From Caprella mutica (taxonomy: Eukaryota > Arthropoda > Malacostraca > Amphipoda > Caprellidae), in contig CANNZV010001846.1 in the NCBI GenBank assembly GCA_947561585.1, positions 1 through 64,000 on the forward strand: DNA of 64,000 nt. The letters are read 5' to 3'. Each line of letters begins with the position of its first letter. Position 1 is the first letter of the stretch. The translations under genes were made by a program, and so were the position numbers. The notes beneath the pieces are model-generated. The model saw only the letters and a program-made list of their open reading frames with translations. It was not told the origin of the DNA and did not search any database. Positions 22,311 through 32,990 of this stretch are shown piece after piece.

Positions 22311-22642
22311 CTTTATTCTATATATAGCTATATATACTGTAAAAAATCTTTGATATTTTATCTATAAATTCATATATATTTGATATCGATAGTTCAGTCG
22401 GTTATCGTTCAATAAACATTTAAAAGTGTAAAGTTACATTTCCGCCACCCTGTACAAAAATAAATAAACACACTACGGGTATTATTAGTATAGAAGATAG
22501 ATTCTATTCACATGTATTAACTATGCTTCTAGTAATGTGTATGTAAAGGAATAAATAGAGTAAAGGGTCTGTCTAACATTGTGATTAAAGGGGCTCAAGT
22601 GAAAGATACAACCTTTATCTTAGTGACTCTTATGCTTTACCC

Positions 22643-23016
22643 ATGGAGTCACCGAGCAGCTGTACCCGGTGTACTAACCAGGGAGTCACTGAGCAGCTGT
22701 ACCCGGTGTACTAACCAGGGAGTCACTGAGCAGCTGTACCCGGTGTACTAACCAGGGAGTCACTGAGCAGCGTTACTCGGTGTACTAACCAGGGAGTCAC
22801 TGAGCAGCGTTACCCGGTGTACTAACCAGGGAGTCACTGAGCACCTGTACCCGGTGTACTTACCAGGGAGTCACTGAGCACCTGTACCCGGTGTACTAAC
22901 CAGGGAGTCACTGAGCAGTTGTACCCGGTGTACTAACCAGGGAGTCTCTGAGCAGCGTTACCCGGTGTACTAACCAGGGAGTCACTGAGCAGCTGTACCT
23001 GGTGTACTAACCGAGT
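22643..23016 (+). repeat. Minisatellite, 37-bp unit, about 10 copies
   Basis: Units GTCACTGAGCAGCTGTACCC followed by GGTGTACTAACCAGGGA, with CAGCG and CACCT variants. Confidence 0.92.
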
Positions 23017-23856
23017 ACTTATTTACTAATGAGATATTGTCACTAATTATTTAATTTCCCCCACAGTTCTGCACATTAGAAGCTATAGCTTTAAAACACG
23101 CACAGTTGTGATCAAGGCTACCAACTGCTCCAAAATTTCTCTTTTTAGACTATTCGATTAATGTATTTGTATAGGTTGGCAATAGATGATTTATACAGTA
23201 TATTTATTTGAAATAAAGGAAATGAGTTACAATAGCAGATAAAGTACAAGACTTCTACAGTAACTAGCCTGTATAATGTCAAAAAGAGGGAAATGAAGAG
23301 AAGATGTAATCAAATAAGAAATACATATTATAAAAATAGCATTATATAATATGAAAAGAGCACAATAATTAGAAACATCTATAAAAATTTGATGTATTTA
23401 AGGATATTTAGGGAAGTAGAGTAAAAAATATCTACAATTCGACAAGCCGGAATATAATTTCCATAAAAGAAATTTTCGGATATAATATAAGCATTTAAAA
23501 TCTTTCCTAACAGTATTTACAATTCAGAAGAAATACAAAGTAAATCTACGAGATAAATTAGAACAAATGAAGATGATATTTAGGCAACAGACAATAATTT
23601 ATTAAATTATCAATGAAAAGATAGCTTTTAATTGGTTGCGGTAGAATAACAGTCCTCCTTAGTCTTATATAACTAAATGGTACTTGAGTAATTACTTTTT
23701 TAATTACTTTTTTTATATGATCGAAAATGAATAACCGTTCGATAACTTGGAACTGACCCCAATATTTCTTTATCGAAGTATCTATAAACAATCAATTTGT
23801 ATTTAGTATTTATAATTTAATAGTACAATAAAAGCTGTACTTCCCGAGATACAAAA
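23017..23856. other. Intronic AT-rich sequence with a MITE B right half
   Basis: About 23640-23765 matches the right arm of MITE B (TATGATCGAAAATGAATAAC, then CGTTCGATAACTTGGAACT). No gene was seen. Confidence 0.45.
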
Positions 23857-24003
23857 TAACTAACATTAACTAATAAGTAATAAATATGTACTTATAGCTT
23901 CTAATGACTAACATTAACTAATAAGTAACACAACATATGTACTTATAGCTCTAATGACTAACATTAACTAATAAGTAACAATATATGTACTTATAGCTTC
24001 AAC
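23857..24003 (+). repeat. Tandem repeat, about 60-bp unit, about 2.5 copies
   Basis: Repeated ACTAACATTAACTAATAAGT and ATGTACTTATAGCT with small length changes. Confidence 0.75.
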
Positions 24004-24552
24004 AGGTGAGGCAGGTAAGTAATTAACATAAAGAGTCATGCTGTATACGATAACAATATACAGTGTAGGTTAAATTAACATGTATAGATGAAACAAACAT
24101 GTCACGCTTTAATATTTAGGATGAGATTTAATTTCATAACCAAAATAATTGTTAGAGGCTTGGAACATTCGGATAGAAAAAAAATCCGATTAAAAATGGA
24201 GATTTAAAAACAAATACAATTTTTTATCAGGAGAACATTAAAAGTTGCATTTAATTATAGTTGGTCATTTATGACGGGCAATCACTAGAGAAATCCAGAT
24301 AGTAGAAGAATTCGGATTGGAAAAACATTCAAAAAATGAAGATAAAAAAATTGGATAATTTAAAACGTATAACCAAAAACAGAAATCGGGATAATAGAGA
24401 AAATAATAATAAAAAAAGATATACGATTGCGAAAAATATCTGGATAATATAATATATGTATTTTTTATAGTCAGGAATTATTTGTCGTGTAATAGACTAG
24501 TTACTTATAATGTAATGGAAAATAAAATGAAAAATATACATATTTAGTGAGG
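24004..24552. other. AT-rich sequence with scattered ATTCGGAT/ATCCGGAT-like motifs
   Basis: Degenerate repeats of CGGATA.. and GGATAAT.. at about 24170-24440, resembling the motif clusters near 28740-29050 in the opposite orientation. Possibly remnants of an element with motif-cluster ends. No gene. Confidence 0.35.
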
Positions 24553-24936
24553 TGAAATTCCCATTCACTCCCTTCTCAATCTCCTATGTCCCCACCATAA
24601 CTTTCCCCTCTCAATCTCCTATGTCCCCACCATAACTTTCCCCTCTCAATCTCCTATGTCCCCACCATAACTTTCCCCTCTCAATCTCCTATGTCCCCAC
24701 CATAACTTTCCCCTCTCAATCTCCTATGTCCCCACCATAACTTTCCCCTCTCTATCTCCTATGTCCCCACCATAACTTCCCCCTCTCAATCTCCTATGTC
24801 CCCACCATAACTTTCCCCTCTCAATCTCCTATGTCCCCACCATAACTTTCCCCTCTCAATCTCCTATGTCCCCACCATAGTTTCCCCTCTCAATCCCCTA
24901 TGTCCCCACCATAGTTTTCCTATGGGTGTCTCCTAT
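24553..24936 (+). repeat. Minisatellite, 35-bp unit, about 11 copies
   Basis: Units TCTCCTATGTCCCCACCATA followed by ACTTTCCCCTCTCAA. Closely related to the 34-bp array at 3846-4175. Confidence 0.92.
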
Positions 24937-25346
24937 GTAGGCCATAGAGTTCCAGTTTATGCAATATTGGTTATATGAGCTGGAATAGCGATACAAAGTT
25001 CAAGAGCGTGAGACACTCCGATATACATTACGCCGATGACTTTTAACGGGAATTAACCTTCACACTTGGCGTAAACTTGTGTATGTCAAAATGAATTATT
25101 AATTCCATTTAAATTCATGTGAAACATAAGAAATACCCATAGATAAGAAATATTCTAAAATTATATCAATTGGAATTTTAAAATAAAAAAATAAAAGCGT
25201 GAACACTGAACAGTTAAATTTTTCTATATTTTTTAAATTTTTAAATTTTTTATATTTTACTAATTTCCAAAATGAAATTTTAATGTTTGTAGAGATTTTA
25301 TAATAGGTTTGGGTACACGACGACAAAAATGGGAAACATTGGCATA
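24937..25346. other. Short unique intronic spacer
   Basis: AT-rich. No gene or repeat was recognised. Confidence 0.4.
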
Positions 25347-26494
25347 AAGCAGAGACTCTTTTCTCCGATAGTACATCATCCCAGTGACTCTTTTCTCTGA
25401 TAGTACATCATCACAGTGACTCTTTTCTCTGATAGTACATCATCACAGTGACTCTTTTCTCTGATAGTACATCATCACAGTGACTCTTTTCTCCGATAGT
25501 ACATCATCACAGTGACTTTTTTCTCTGATAGTACATCATCACAGTGACTCTTTTCTCTGATAGTACATCATCACAGTGACTCTTTTCTCCGATAGTACAT
25601 CATCACAGTGACTCTTTTCTCTGATAGTACATCATCACAGTGACTCTTTTCTCCGATAGTACATCATCACAGTGATTCTTTTCTCCGATAGTACATCATC
25701 CCAGTGACTCTTTTCTCTGATAGTACATCATCACAGTGACTCTTTTCCTTGATAGTACATCATCACAGTGACTCTTTTCTCCGATAGTACATCATCACAG
25801 TGACTCTTTTCTCCGATAGTACATCATCACAGTGACTCTTTTCTCCGATAGTACATCATCACAGTGACTCTTTTCTCCGATAGTACATCATCACAGTGAC
25901 TCTTTTCTCCGATAGTACATCATCACAGTGACTCTTTTCTCCGATAGTACATCATCACAGTGACTCTTTTCTCTGATAGTATATCATCACAGTGACTCTT
26001 TTCTCTGATAGTACATCATCACAGTGACTCTTTTCTCCGATAGTACATCATCACAGTGACTCTTTTCTCCGATAGTACATCATCACAGTGACTCTTTTCT
26101 CTGATAGTACATCATCACAGTGACTCTTTTCTCTGATAGTACATCATCACAGTGACTCTTTTCTCTGATAGTACATCATCACAGTGACTCTTTTCTCTGA
26201 TAGTATATCATCACAGTGACTCTTTTCTTTGATAGTACATCATCACAGTGACTCTTTTCTCCGATAGTACATCATCACAGTGACTCTTTTCTCTGATAGT
26301 AAATCATCACAGTGACTCTTTTCTCTGATAGTACATCATCACAGTGACTCTTTTCTCTGATAGTTCATCATCACAGTGACTCTTTTCTCTGATAGTACAT
26401 CATCACAGTGACTCTTTTCCTTGATAGTACATCATCACAGTGACTCTTTTCTCCGATAGTACATCATCACAGTGACTCTTTTCTCCGATAGTAC
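25347..26494 (+). repeat. Minisatellite, 32-bp unit, about 36 copies
   Basis: Units TCTTTTCTCTGATAGTACAT followed by CATCACAGTGAC. Main variants are CTCTGA/CTCCGA and a few CCTTGA. The largest array by copy number in the window. Confidence 0.95.
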
Positions 26495-27180
26495 ACTTCA
26501 CTCCATTGCGCAATACTCCATCACAGCGTGTGCGAAAGCGGTAATAATATTATTTCTATTAGCGGCAAGATATAAGAAGTAGCACTATCGTTTACGTAGC
26601 AAGGTGAAGCGCCGTAAATTCTTTTTAACAATGTCAGTGTGTGCTTTAGTCCGTCACAAGGTTGGCAAACAATGCTCAGTTATTGTTTCGGTTATTGCGG
26701 TTATTAACTATAACCTCCATTACTATACTATAGTGTATATAGCTTGGCTATGAGAGCAGTACTTTGGATATAGTAAATAGAGGTAAATTATGAGATAAAG
26801 GACGGTTACAATTTTTCGATCATACATTTAAAAAAAATTACATAACGTATTTTTTATTTCAATTAGTATCCATGATACAAGCATGTATCATGGATGCAAA
26901 ATGAAATGCTTCAACACTTTGATTCTATATTTCAATTGGTATCCATGATACCTTCAATTACATGATACCTTCATTATTTATTCAAGTCTTTTTCTCTGTA
27001 GATATAAAATATTATTTTACAGTGTGGTTAATAGATGTTAATATAATTGTTATGAAGTACATTATTTAAAAGCAATGCAATGTCAATTAGTGACAATAAA
27101 TATAGTAATTAAATGTTGTTAATGATAATAAATTATAAAATAGTGACTTGGATAACAAACTATAAAAAAGTTAATTATTG
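26495..27180. other. Intronic spacer with a MITE B relic carrying the palindromic core
   Basis: About 26790-26912: TTTTTCGATCATACATTTAA, then TTAGTATCCATGATACAAGC with its near-inverse ATGTATCATGGATGC. A second partial core, GTATCCATGATACC, is at about 26940. No gene was seen. Confidence 0.5.
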
Positions 27181-28271
27181 AAATTAAAACTATTGGTGGT
27201 TGTTTTAACCCTTCACTGTGCACTTTATTTACAACTATTGGTGGTTGTTTTAACGCTTCACTGTGCACTTTATTTACAACTATTGGTGGTTGTTTTAACT
27301 CTTCACTGTGCACTTTATTCAAAACTATTGGTGGTTGTTTCAACTCTTCACTGTGCACTTTATTCACAACTATTGGTGGTTGTTTTAACTCTTCACTGTG
27401 CACTTTATTTACAACTATTGGTGGTTGTTTTAACCCTTCACTGTGCACTTTATTTATAACTATTGGTGGTTGTTTTAACCCTTCACTGTGCACTTTATTT
27501 ACAACTATTGGTGGTTGTTTTAACCCTTCACTGTGCACTTTATTCACAACTATTGGTGGTTGTTTTAACCCTTCACTGTGCACTTTATTTACAACTATTG
27601 GTGGTTGTTTTAACTCTTCACTGTGCACTTTATTTACAACTATTGGTGGTTGTTTCAACTCTTCACTGTGCACTTTATTCACAACTATTGGTGGTTGTTT
27701 TAACTCTTCACTGTGCACTTTATTTACAACTATTGGTGGTTGTTTTAACCCTTCACTGTGCACTTTATTCACAACTATTGGTGGTTGTTTTAACCCTTCA
27801 CTGTGCACTTTATTTACAACTATTGGTGGTTGTTTTAACTCTTCACTGTGCACTTTATTTACAACTATTGGTGGTTGTTTTAACCCTTCACTGTGCACTT
27901 TATTCACAACTATTGGTGGTTGTTTTAACTCTTCACTGTGCACTTTATTTACAACTATTGGTGGTTGTTTTAACCCTTCACTGTGCACTTTATTTACAAC
28001 TATTGGTGGTTGTTTTAACTCTTCACTGTGCACTTTATTTACAACTATTGGTGGTTGTTTTAACCCTTCACTGTGCACTTTATTTACAACTATTGGTGGT
28101 TGTTTTAACTCTTCACTGTGCACTTTATTTACAACTATTGGTGGTTGTTTTAACCCTTCACTGTGCACTTTATTTACATTTATTGGTGGTTGTTTTAACT
28201 CTTCACTGTGCACTTTATTTACAACTATTGGTGGTTGTTTTAACCCTTCACTGTGCACTTTATTTACAATT
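27181..28271 (+). repeat. Minisatellite, 45-bp unit, about 24 copies, open on both strands
   Basis: Units AACTATTGGTGGTTGTTTTA followed by ACCCTTCACTGTGCACTTTATTTAC. Because 45 is divisible by three, a 379-codon frame appears on minus (HSEGLKQPPIVVNKV repeats) and a 272-codon frame on plus. The last eleven units alternate CCC and CTC, i.e. a 90-bp dimer. A stray diverged unit at about 28541 lies beyond an insertion. Confidence 0.93.
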
Positions 28272-28540
28272 AAGTGAATGACGTGTTCTCGTGAAGCTCA
28301 TACCTTCGCTATCGCTTATAAATGACCATCGAATAATCCCTGATAATCTTGGGTTATAAATGACCTCAACCATTGACCTGTTTGCTTCCGAAATCTAATA
28401 AAATGTTTCCGGATAATGACCAATTGCCCCACAAAATTTCAGACAGTTTGGTTCAATACTTTTTGAGTTATGGGAGTAACAAGATGATAAATAAATAAAT
28501 GCCGCCTAAAATATAACCTTCTGCAAACTGCGAAGGTAAC
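28272..28540 (+). repeat. SINE/LINE-tail-like insertion at the edge of the 45-bp array
   Basis: CAAAATTTCAGACAGTTTGG, then TTCAATACTTTTTGAGTTATG, followed by GATAAATAAATAAAT, is the kind of 3' end seen on RTE-type LINEs and dependent SINEs. It separates the main array from a diverged 45-bp unit (TAACTATTGGTAGTTGTTTT), so it inserted inside the array. ACCTTCGC and GCGAAGG border it as an inverted pair. Confidence 0.4.
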
Positions 28541-29055
28541 TATTGGTAGTTGTTTTAAGTCTCCATATCTTATTACATTAATTAAAATCATTTAAATACG
28601 AATGTTAAGGAAATTATCTTTTAATCATAATATTTTTTCGGTGGTAGCTATTCATAAATTACTAGAGTATTTATTTAAATATTTAAAATTACCCGAATTA
28701 GTTAGTAAGATTATTTTAAAAAAAATCTTTTTTTTTTGTTATCCAAATATTTTCTTCTGATTTTTTTCAATTATTAAATTTTCTTTGTTTTTTTTTTCAA
28801 CATTATTCGGATATATTTTTAAATGTAATCAATCTATTTCATCCAAATATTTTGGTATCCTGAACTTTTTTTCTGTAAATTGGACTTTCGAGTGTATTCA
28901 CCTGTCAAAGAATGATGGACTAAAAGTTTTTCAATTTTACAAATTATTCAGATTTTGAAAAAATATCAGTTTATTTTGTTATTTATTAGTTCTTTTCTTC
29001 TGACATTAAAAATATTCTGTTCTTCGATTTTCCAATTTTCCGATTCCCAGATTTT
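28541..29055. other. AT-rich sequence with T-runs and degenerate ATTCGGAT-like motifs
   Basis: Several TTATTCGGATAT/ATCCAAATATTTT motifs, inverse to those at 24170-24440. No gene. Confidence 0.35.
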
Positions 29056-29226
29056 TTGTGTGTTTTGTATTTCAGTCATTCTGACAATTATTTCAGTCAT
29101 TCTGACAATTATTTCAGTCATTCTGACAATTATTTCAGTCATTCTGACAATTATTTCAGTAATTCTGACAATTATTTCAGTCATTCTGACAATTATTTCA
29201 GTAATTCTGACAATTATTTCAGTCAT
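29056..29226 (+). repeat. Minisatellite, 21-bp unit, about 7 copies
   Basis: Units TTCTGACAATTATTTCAGTC plus A. Open in three frames because 21 is divisible by three. Confidence 0.9.
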
Positions 29227-30536
29227 GGAATATACATAAATAAAATCCATTTATTTATCTTCTATTCCCTTATTTTCCTACCTGTACCACAAATGGTACA
29301 CCGCACAGTGATGGGTTAGCTAGGATGCGTTGCCATAACTACAGTGAAGTCACTGCTCACTGTCTCAGCTGATTGAATCACTGCAGTGACTCTGGACATG
29401 CAATGTGGCTTATATTTTCATTGAATTATAATAATTATTGCTCTATTTTTACAATATACATGACATGTGACGGTGGTGATTATAAAATGATTATTCAAAT
29501 GACGTAAAAATGATTTTAATTAAGAAACTTTGTAATAAACTCAAACCAAAAATTTCAAAAGTTGCAAGTTATTTTATCAGAAGTGTTTAAATCCCATCTA
29601 GTGATTTTTTATAAATATTTAAAAAAGTACCTATCAAGATGATAGGTACTGTTCCAATTATTTTTTCAGCAAAATGAATTCTACACTACCTAGATGTACC
29701 TACCTACCTACCTATCCAAAAAGAAACTTTACTAATAGTAGTACCTGTACTTTTAAAATAGGTCTGGGTACACTAGGACAGATTTTTAAAATGATAAGAA
29801 ATTAGAAAACTGTTACTCTTCAAATTAGCATTATGGCAAATTGAAAAGAACTGAACAAAGTTGATACACAGTTTTTGATATTATAACTTCCAATGAAATT
29901 ATTTAGTAATTTTCCAATAATTTAGTAATTGAAATCTTTAACAGAACATAACATTTCATAAGAATTTATATAATTTAAAAAAATTATAGACAATCATTCT
30001 TAAATATCATATCAAAAGAAAAACAAACTTTGATGAACAATATTTTCTTATATAAAAAAATCCTATGGAATTATTATTGCTATTGCAAATCTGAACTACA
30101 GTAAGGAATACTTAAAAGGTTTATTTATAGTGTCACGCATCATGTGGAATAAAAAAAATGTTAAGAGCTACCAATTTAATTGCTAGGAGATGTTTAAATT
30201 GTTATACAACAATTATTATTTCACATTTGCAATTAAATGTGACACATTAAAAGTATGAGCATACGTACCTTCATAAAAATGCACACAGTGTTTTATGACA
30301 GTGCACAGATAGAAAAGGGAATAGTAACAAATTTTCCAAATCTTTTAATTAGCTTTGTTCTTTATTAATAACTCTATTGATTATTTATTAACGCTAAAAA
30401 TATTTACTAGTACATTATAACATCATTAATTTTAAAATGAACAACAAAAAGACGAAGCATTTGTTCATGCTGAAATTAAACTAAAGCCGTTAGAAAGAGA
30501 GTCTGTAATAGAAAACGACTGTTTTAAGGGCCGTAC
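29227..30536. other. Intronic AT-rich sequence, no feature recognised
   Basis: A short ACTGCAGTGACT-rich stretch lies at about 29330-29395. Otherwise nothing was recognised. Confidence 0.4.
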
Positions 30537-30779
30537 ACACGTAGAGTTTTTTAAGTCTTTCCACCAGACTTTTTGCTAAGCTCCTCCTACTTTTTCCACG
30601 AGAATATAAGAAGAAACGATATAATTATTAATAATTTTAGTTGATATCCATGATACCTGCAGGTATCATGGATATCAACAATCATATCGTTTTTTCTTAT
30701 ATTCTCGAGGAAAAAGTAGGAGGAGCTTAGCAAAAAGTCTGATGGAAAAACTTAAAAAACCCTACGTGTGTACGGCCCT
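30537..30779. mobile_element. PIF/Harbinger-like MITE, 243 bp, near-perfect hairpin
   Basis: Ends AGGGCCGTACACACGTAGAG and inverted AGGGCCGTACACACGTAGGG, with TTA duplications at 30534-30536 and 30780-30782. The arms stay complementary to the centre, which is ATATCCATGATACCTGCAGG and its exact inverse. Same end family as 16352-17346 but a different interior. Confidence 0.85.
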
Positions 30780-31312
30780 TTAGAAATAAATATCAAAGCT
30801 CTTTTCAAGAAAAAGTGTCACTGGATTCATACAAAAGAGGAAAAGTTGTTCCATACAACATTGAGGTATTTGAAATTGAAAAGAATTGTTTAGAAATTAC
30901 CTACATTGGGATGAACAACTTTTTGGAATTTTTTTTGCATATTTTCGATTTCTTTCAGGAACATTTTTTCTTATTCAGAAATATTAAAAAGCTATCTAAT
31001 ATTATTTTATAAAACTCCTCTTTCTTTTTCAAATAAAGAGCCCTGCCACGTTTCTCTAATTGACAGAGAAATAAGCAATCATCCAAAAACATAAGTGTTC
31101 AGGAGAGACTGAAACATCTGTAACATCAGGTCTTCCACTGTACGCGCTTCAGACCAGCTATCACTGTAATAACCAGACAGTGAATTTCACACATCTAAAG
31201 GTTGTGTTATACGAGAATAAAGATCATTTTGATACTTTTTTCGATCTCTGACTTTTCTGAAACATACCAATCACCAATAAATTAAATGGTGTCTATATTA
31301 TTGAACACTTAC

Positions 31313-31388
31313 CGTTTGTGCTGGAAATGACTGCAGTAATTTGTATAAAAACTACAGAAAAATATAAAGAAATCCAACGTCTCTCCAT
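31313..31388 (-). CDS. Secreted phospholipase A2, exon 1 (signal peptide)
   Basis: The minus strand reads ATG at 31388-31386 and MERRWISLYFSVVFIQITAV followed by ISSTN: a charged start, a hydrophobic core and small residues at the end, a classical secretory signal peptide. It ends exactly before the donor GTAAGT with one base (G) left over. Exon 2 starts with AT, so the junction gives an in-phase Asp codon. No other candidate first exon was seen between 9.7 kb and here, though short exons are easy to miss. The link across 21.6 kb rests on phase, signal-peptide character and the promoter upstream, not on direct transcript evidence. Confidence 0.65.
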
Positions 31389-31627
31389 ATTGAAAATAAT
31401 TCACTATATCCTTTAAATAATTCACTATAATTTATAAATATTCACTTAATTTTTAAATATTCACTATAATTTTTAAATATTCACTATCTCCTTTAAATAG
31501 TCACTATCTCTCCAAACCTTCACCATAAATCAAACAGTGCGAGTAAATAAAGTTTGTTTGGAAAGCACGTGCGGCAGAGGCATCAGAGAGGCACGTAACA
31601 GACTACCTCACACCACCTTGTCTAGCG
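31389..31627 (-). other. PLA2 5' untranslated region with a 17-19-bp tandem repeat
   Basis: Between the proposed start site and the ATG. About 31398-31510 holds six diverged copies of ATAGTGAATATTTAAA on the transcript strand. The upper part (31550-31625) is GC-richer and contains two CACGTG/GCACGTA-type sites. Confidence 0.45.
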
Positions 31628-31668
31628 ACTGACTGAAACAAATTACTAATTTACCTGATCATATATAG
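31628..31668 (-). promoter_or_regulatory. PLA2 core promoter: TATA box and TCAGT initiator
   Basis: The minus strand has TATATAT at 31667-31661 and overlapping TCAGT initiators at 31636-31632 and 31632-31628. With transcription starting at the A near 31634 the TATA lies about 27-33 bases upstream, the normal distance for arthropod promoters. Confidence 0.5.
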
Positions 31669-32150
31669 GTAACTTACGCATCATCGGACGGTTTCACATT
31701 TTCGATCATATTAGAAAAATATACAGTTACTAGTGTACTAGCCCGCTAAAAATTACGGGTATTCAATGGTAATTTACTACCCGTTGATTGGTTACTTTTA
31801 GTGAATTTAAATAAAATTAATATTTCTGCCTAATCTGATACTTAATTCTATAGATAAAATACATTATACACATAAAAATTGAATAAAAGCATAAGAAGAA
31901 TTTGAATATCATTTTCCCGTGCGTATCATAGTTACATTCTTCATGTTTAATACCCGTCGAGTAAAAGCGGACACCAAATAAATAAATAAATAAATAAACA
32001 CACGACAGAAATTATAAGGATAGATAATATAAGAAGAAATTATATAAGAATTATTATAAAAAAAAAAGTTAAATAATAAGTAGAAAATAATCTTTTCTTT
32101 CATGATCGAAAATGTGTACCTATCCAATAATTGGGAACTTACCCAATTCC
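31668..32150. repeat. MITE family B copy split by a retroposon-like repeat
   Basis: The left arm AGGTAACTTACGCATCATCG, then TTTTCGATCATATTAG, stops near 31732. The right arm CATGATCGAAAATGTGTACC, then AATTGGGAACTTACCC, is at about 32098-32150. Between them is the 31733-32028 repeat, which inserted into the MITE. Confidence 0.6.
31733..32028 (+). repeat. Interspersed repeat (CTAGTGTA...AATAAATAAACAC family), copy 2
   Basis: CTAGTGTACTAGCCCGCTAA at the left, CCCGTGCGTATCATAGTTAC in the middle, and an AATAAATAAATAAATAAACA tail. Homologous to 20912-21172. Its left border is defined by the interrupted MITE. Confidence 0.6.
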
Positions 32151-32344
32151 ACCATATCACTTTAAATAAAGAGTGAATATATAGTAATACTGCGACCCTA
32201 GTAATAGCCAAATGTTTGCTCACAGTTACGTAAAAAAGCTTATAAAAAAGATCGTAAGTAGCTGCTAGAGGTCAACCTTAGGGAATCACCTTGAAAAACC
32301 TTGACACAGTGAGAAGGTGAACAGGTGAATAACAGGAGTAAACA

Positions 32345-32990
32345 AATGAGTAAACGTGCAGTAAACAGGAGAGTAACAGTTGTTAACAGGAGAGTAACAG
32401 TTGTAAGCAGGAGAGTAACAGTTGTAGACAGGAGAGTAACAGTTGTGAACAGGAGAGTAACAGTTGTAGACAGGAGAGTAACAGTTGTGAACAGGAGATT
32501 AACAGTTGTAAACAGGAGAGTAACAGTTGTAGACAGGAGAGTAACAGTTGTGAACAGGAGAGTAACAGTTGTAGACAGGAGAGTAACAGTTGTGAACAGG
32601 AGAGTAACAGTTGTAAACAGGAGAGTAACAGTTGTAGACAGGAGAGTAACAGTTGTGAACAGGAGAGTAACAATTGTGAACAGGAGAGTAACAGTTGTGA
32701 ACAGGAGAGTAACAGTTGTAGACAGGAGAGTAACAGTTGTGAACAGGAGAGTAACAATTGTGAACAGGAGAGTATCAGTTGTGAACAGGAGAGTAACAGT
32801 TGTAGACAGGAGAGTAACAGTTGTGAACAGGAGAGTAACAGTTGTGAACAGGAGAGTAACAGTTGTAGACAGGAGAGTAACAGTTGTGAACAGGAGAGTA
32901 ACAGTTGTAAACAGGAGAGTAACAGTTGTGAACAGGAGAGTAACAGTAGTGAACAGGAGAGTAACAGTTGTAAACAGGAGAGTAACAGAA
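32345..32990 (+). repeat. Minisatellite, 21-bp unit, about 30 copies
   Basis: Units GTAACAGTTGTGAACAGGAG plus A, often alternating with a GTAGAC variant to give 42-bp dimers. Both strands are open over more than 200 codons. Not coding. Confidence 0.93.

Larger units (their letters stand above)
21173..22452 (+). mobile_element. Deleted mariner-type element with long inverted ends, containing another MITE
   Basis: Left CAGGGTAGTAAGTAACTTAA and inverted right CAGGGTGGCGGAAATGTAAC lead into terminal inverted repeats of about 130 bp sharing ACACTTTTAAATRTTTATTG. It encodes part of a DDE transposase and is interrupted by a MITE at 21561-22262, so its own length is only about 580 bp. The right flank begins with TA. 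Confidence 0.7.
9678..31312 (-). other. PLA2 intron 1, about 21.6 kb, filled with tandem arrays and mobile elements
   Basis: Donor GTAAGT at 31312-31307 and acceptor TTTCAG ending at 9678. It contains about a dozen tandem arrays, a LINE, element A, a mariner-type remnant and many MITEs (listed separately). Its extent depends on the exon 1 assignment. Confidence 0.6.
7897..31634 (-). other. Gene: secreted phospholipase A2, four coding exons
   Basis: Assembled from splice signals and phase. Exon 1 (31313-31388) ends after one base of a codon, and exon 2 (9473-9677) supplies the other two. Exon 2 ends with two bases and exon 3 (8707-8816) supplies one. Exon 3 ends with one base and exon 4 (8086-8399) supplies two. 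All introns are GT-AG. The total coding length is 705 bp, giving 234 residues. The order is signal peptide, propeptide ending in the furin-type site RRSKR, calcium loop YGCYCGFLGDG, catalytic CCRTHDWCYEE, the CECDRAFAECL helix with the second catalytic Asp, and a basic tail. Secreted PLA2 hydrolyses the sn-2 ester of phospholipids with calcium. In insects such enzymes serve digestion, immunity or eicosanoid release, and the sequence does not say which. The weakest link is exon 1, which lies about 21.6 kb away. Confidence 0.75.

Noticed and set aside
25347..26494. Regular 32-bp repeats resembling a CRISPR array
   Set aside because: The units are contiguous without unique spacers, the sequence is eukaryotic, and no cas genes are present. 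It is a minisatellite. The same applies to the 37-, 38- and 58-bp arrays.
27119..28258. 379-codon minus-strand frame with 15-residue repeats (and the 272-codon plus-strand frame)
   Set aside because: Both strands are open because the 45-bp satellite unit is divisible by three and lacks stops. No codon-position bias is visible, and the unit is only a DNA repeat.
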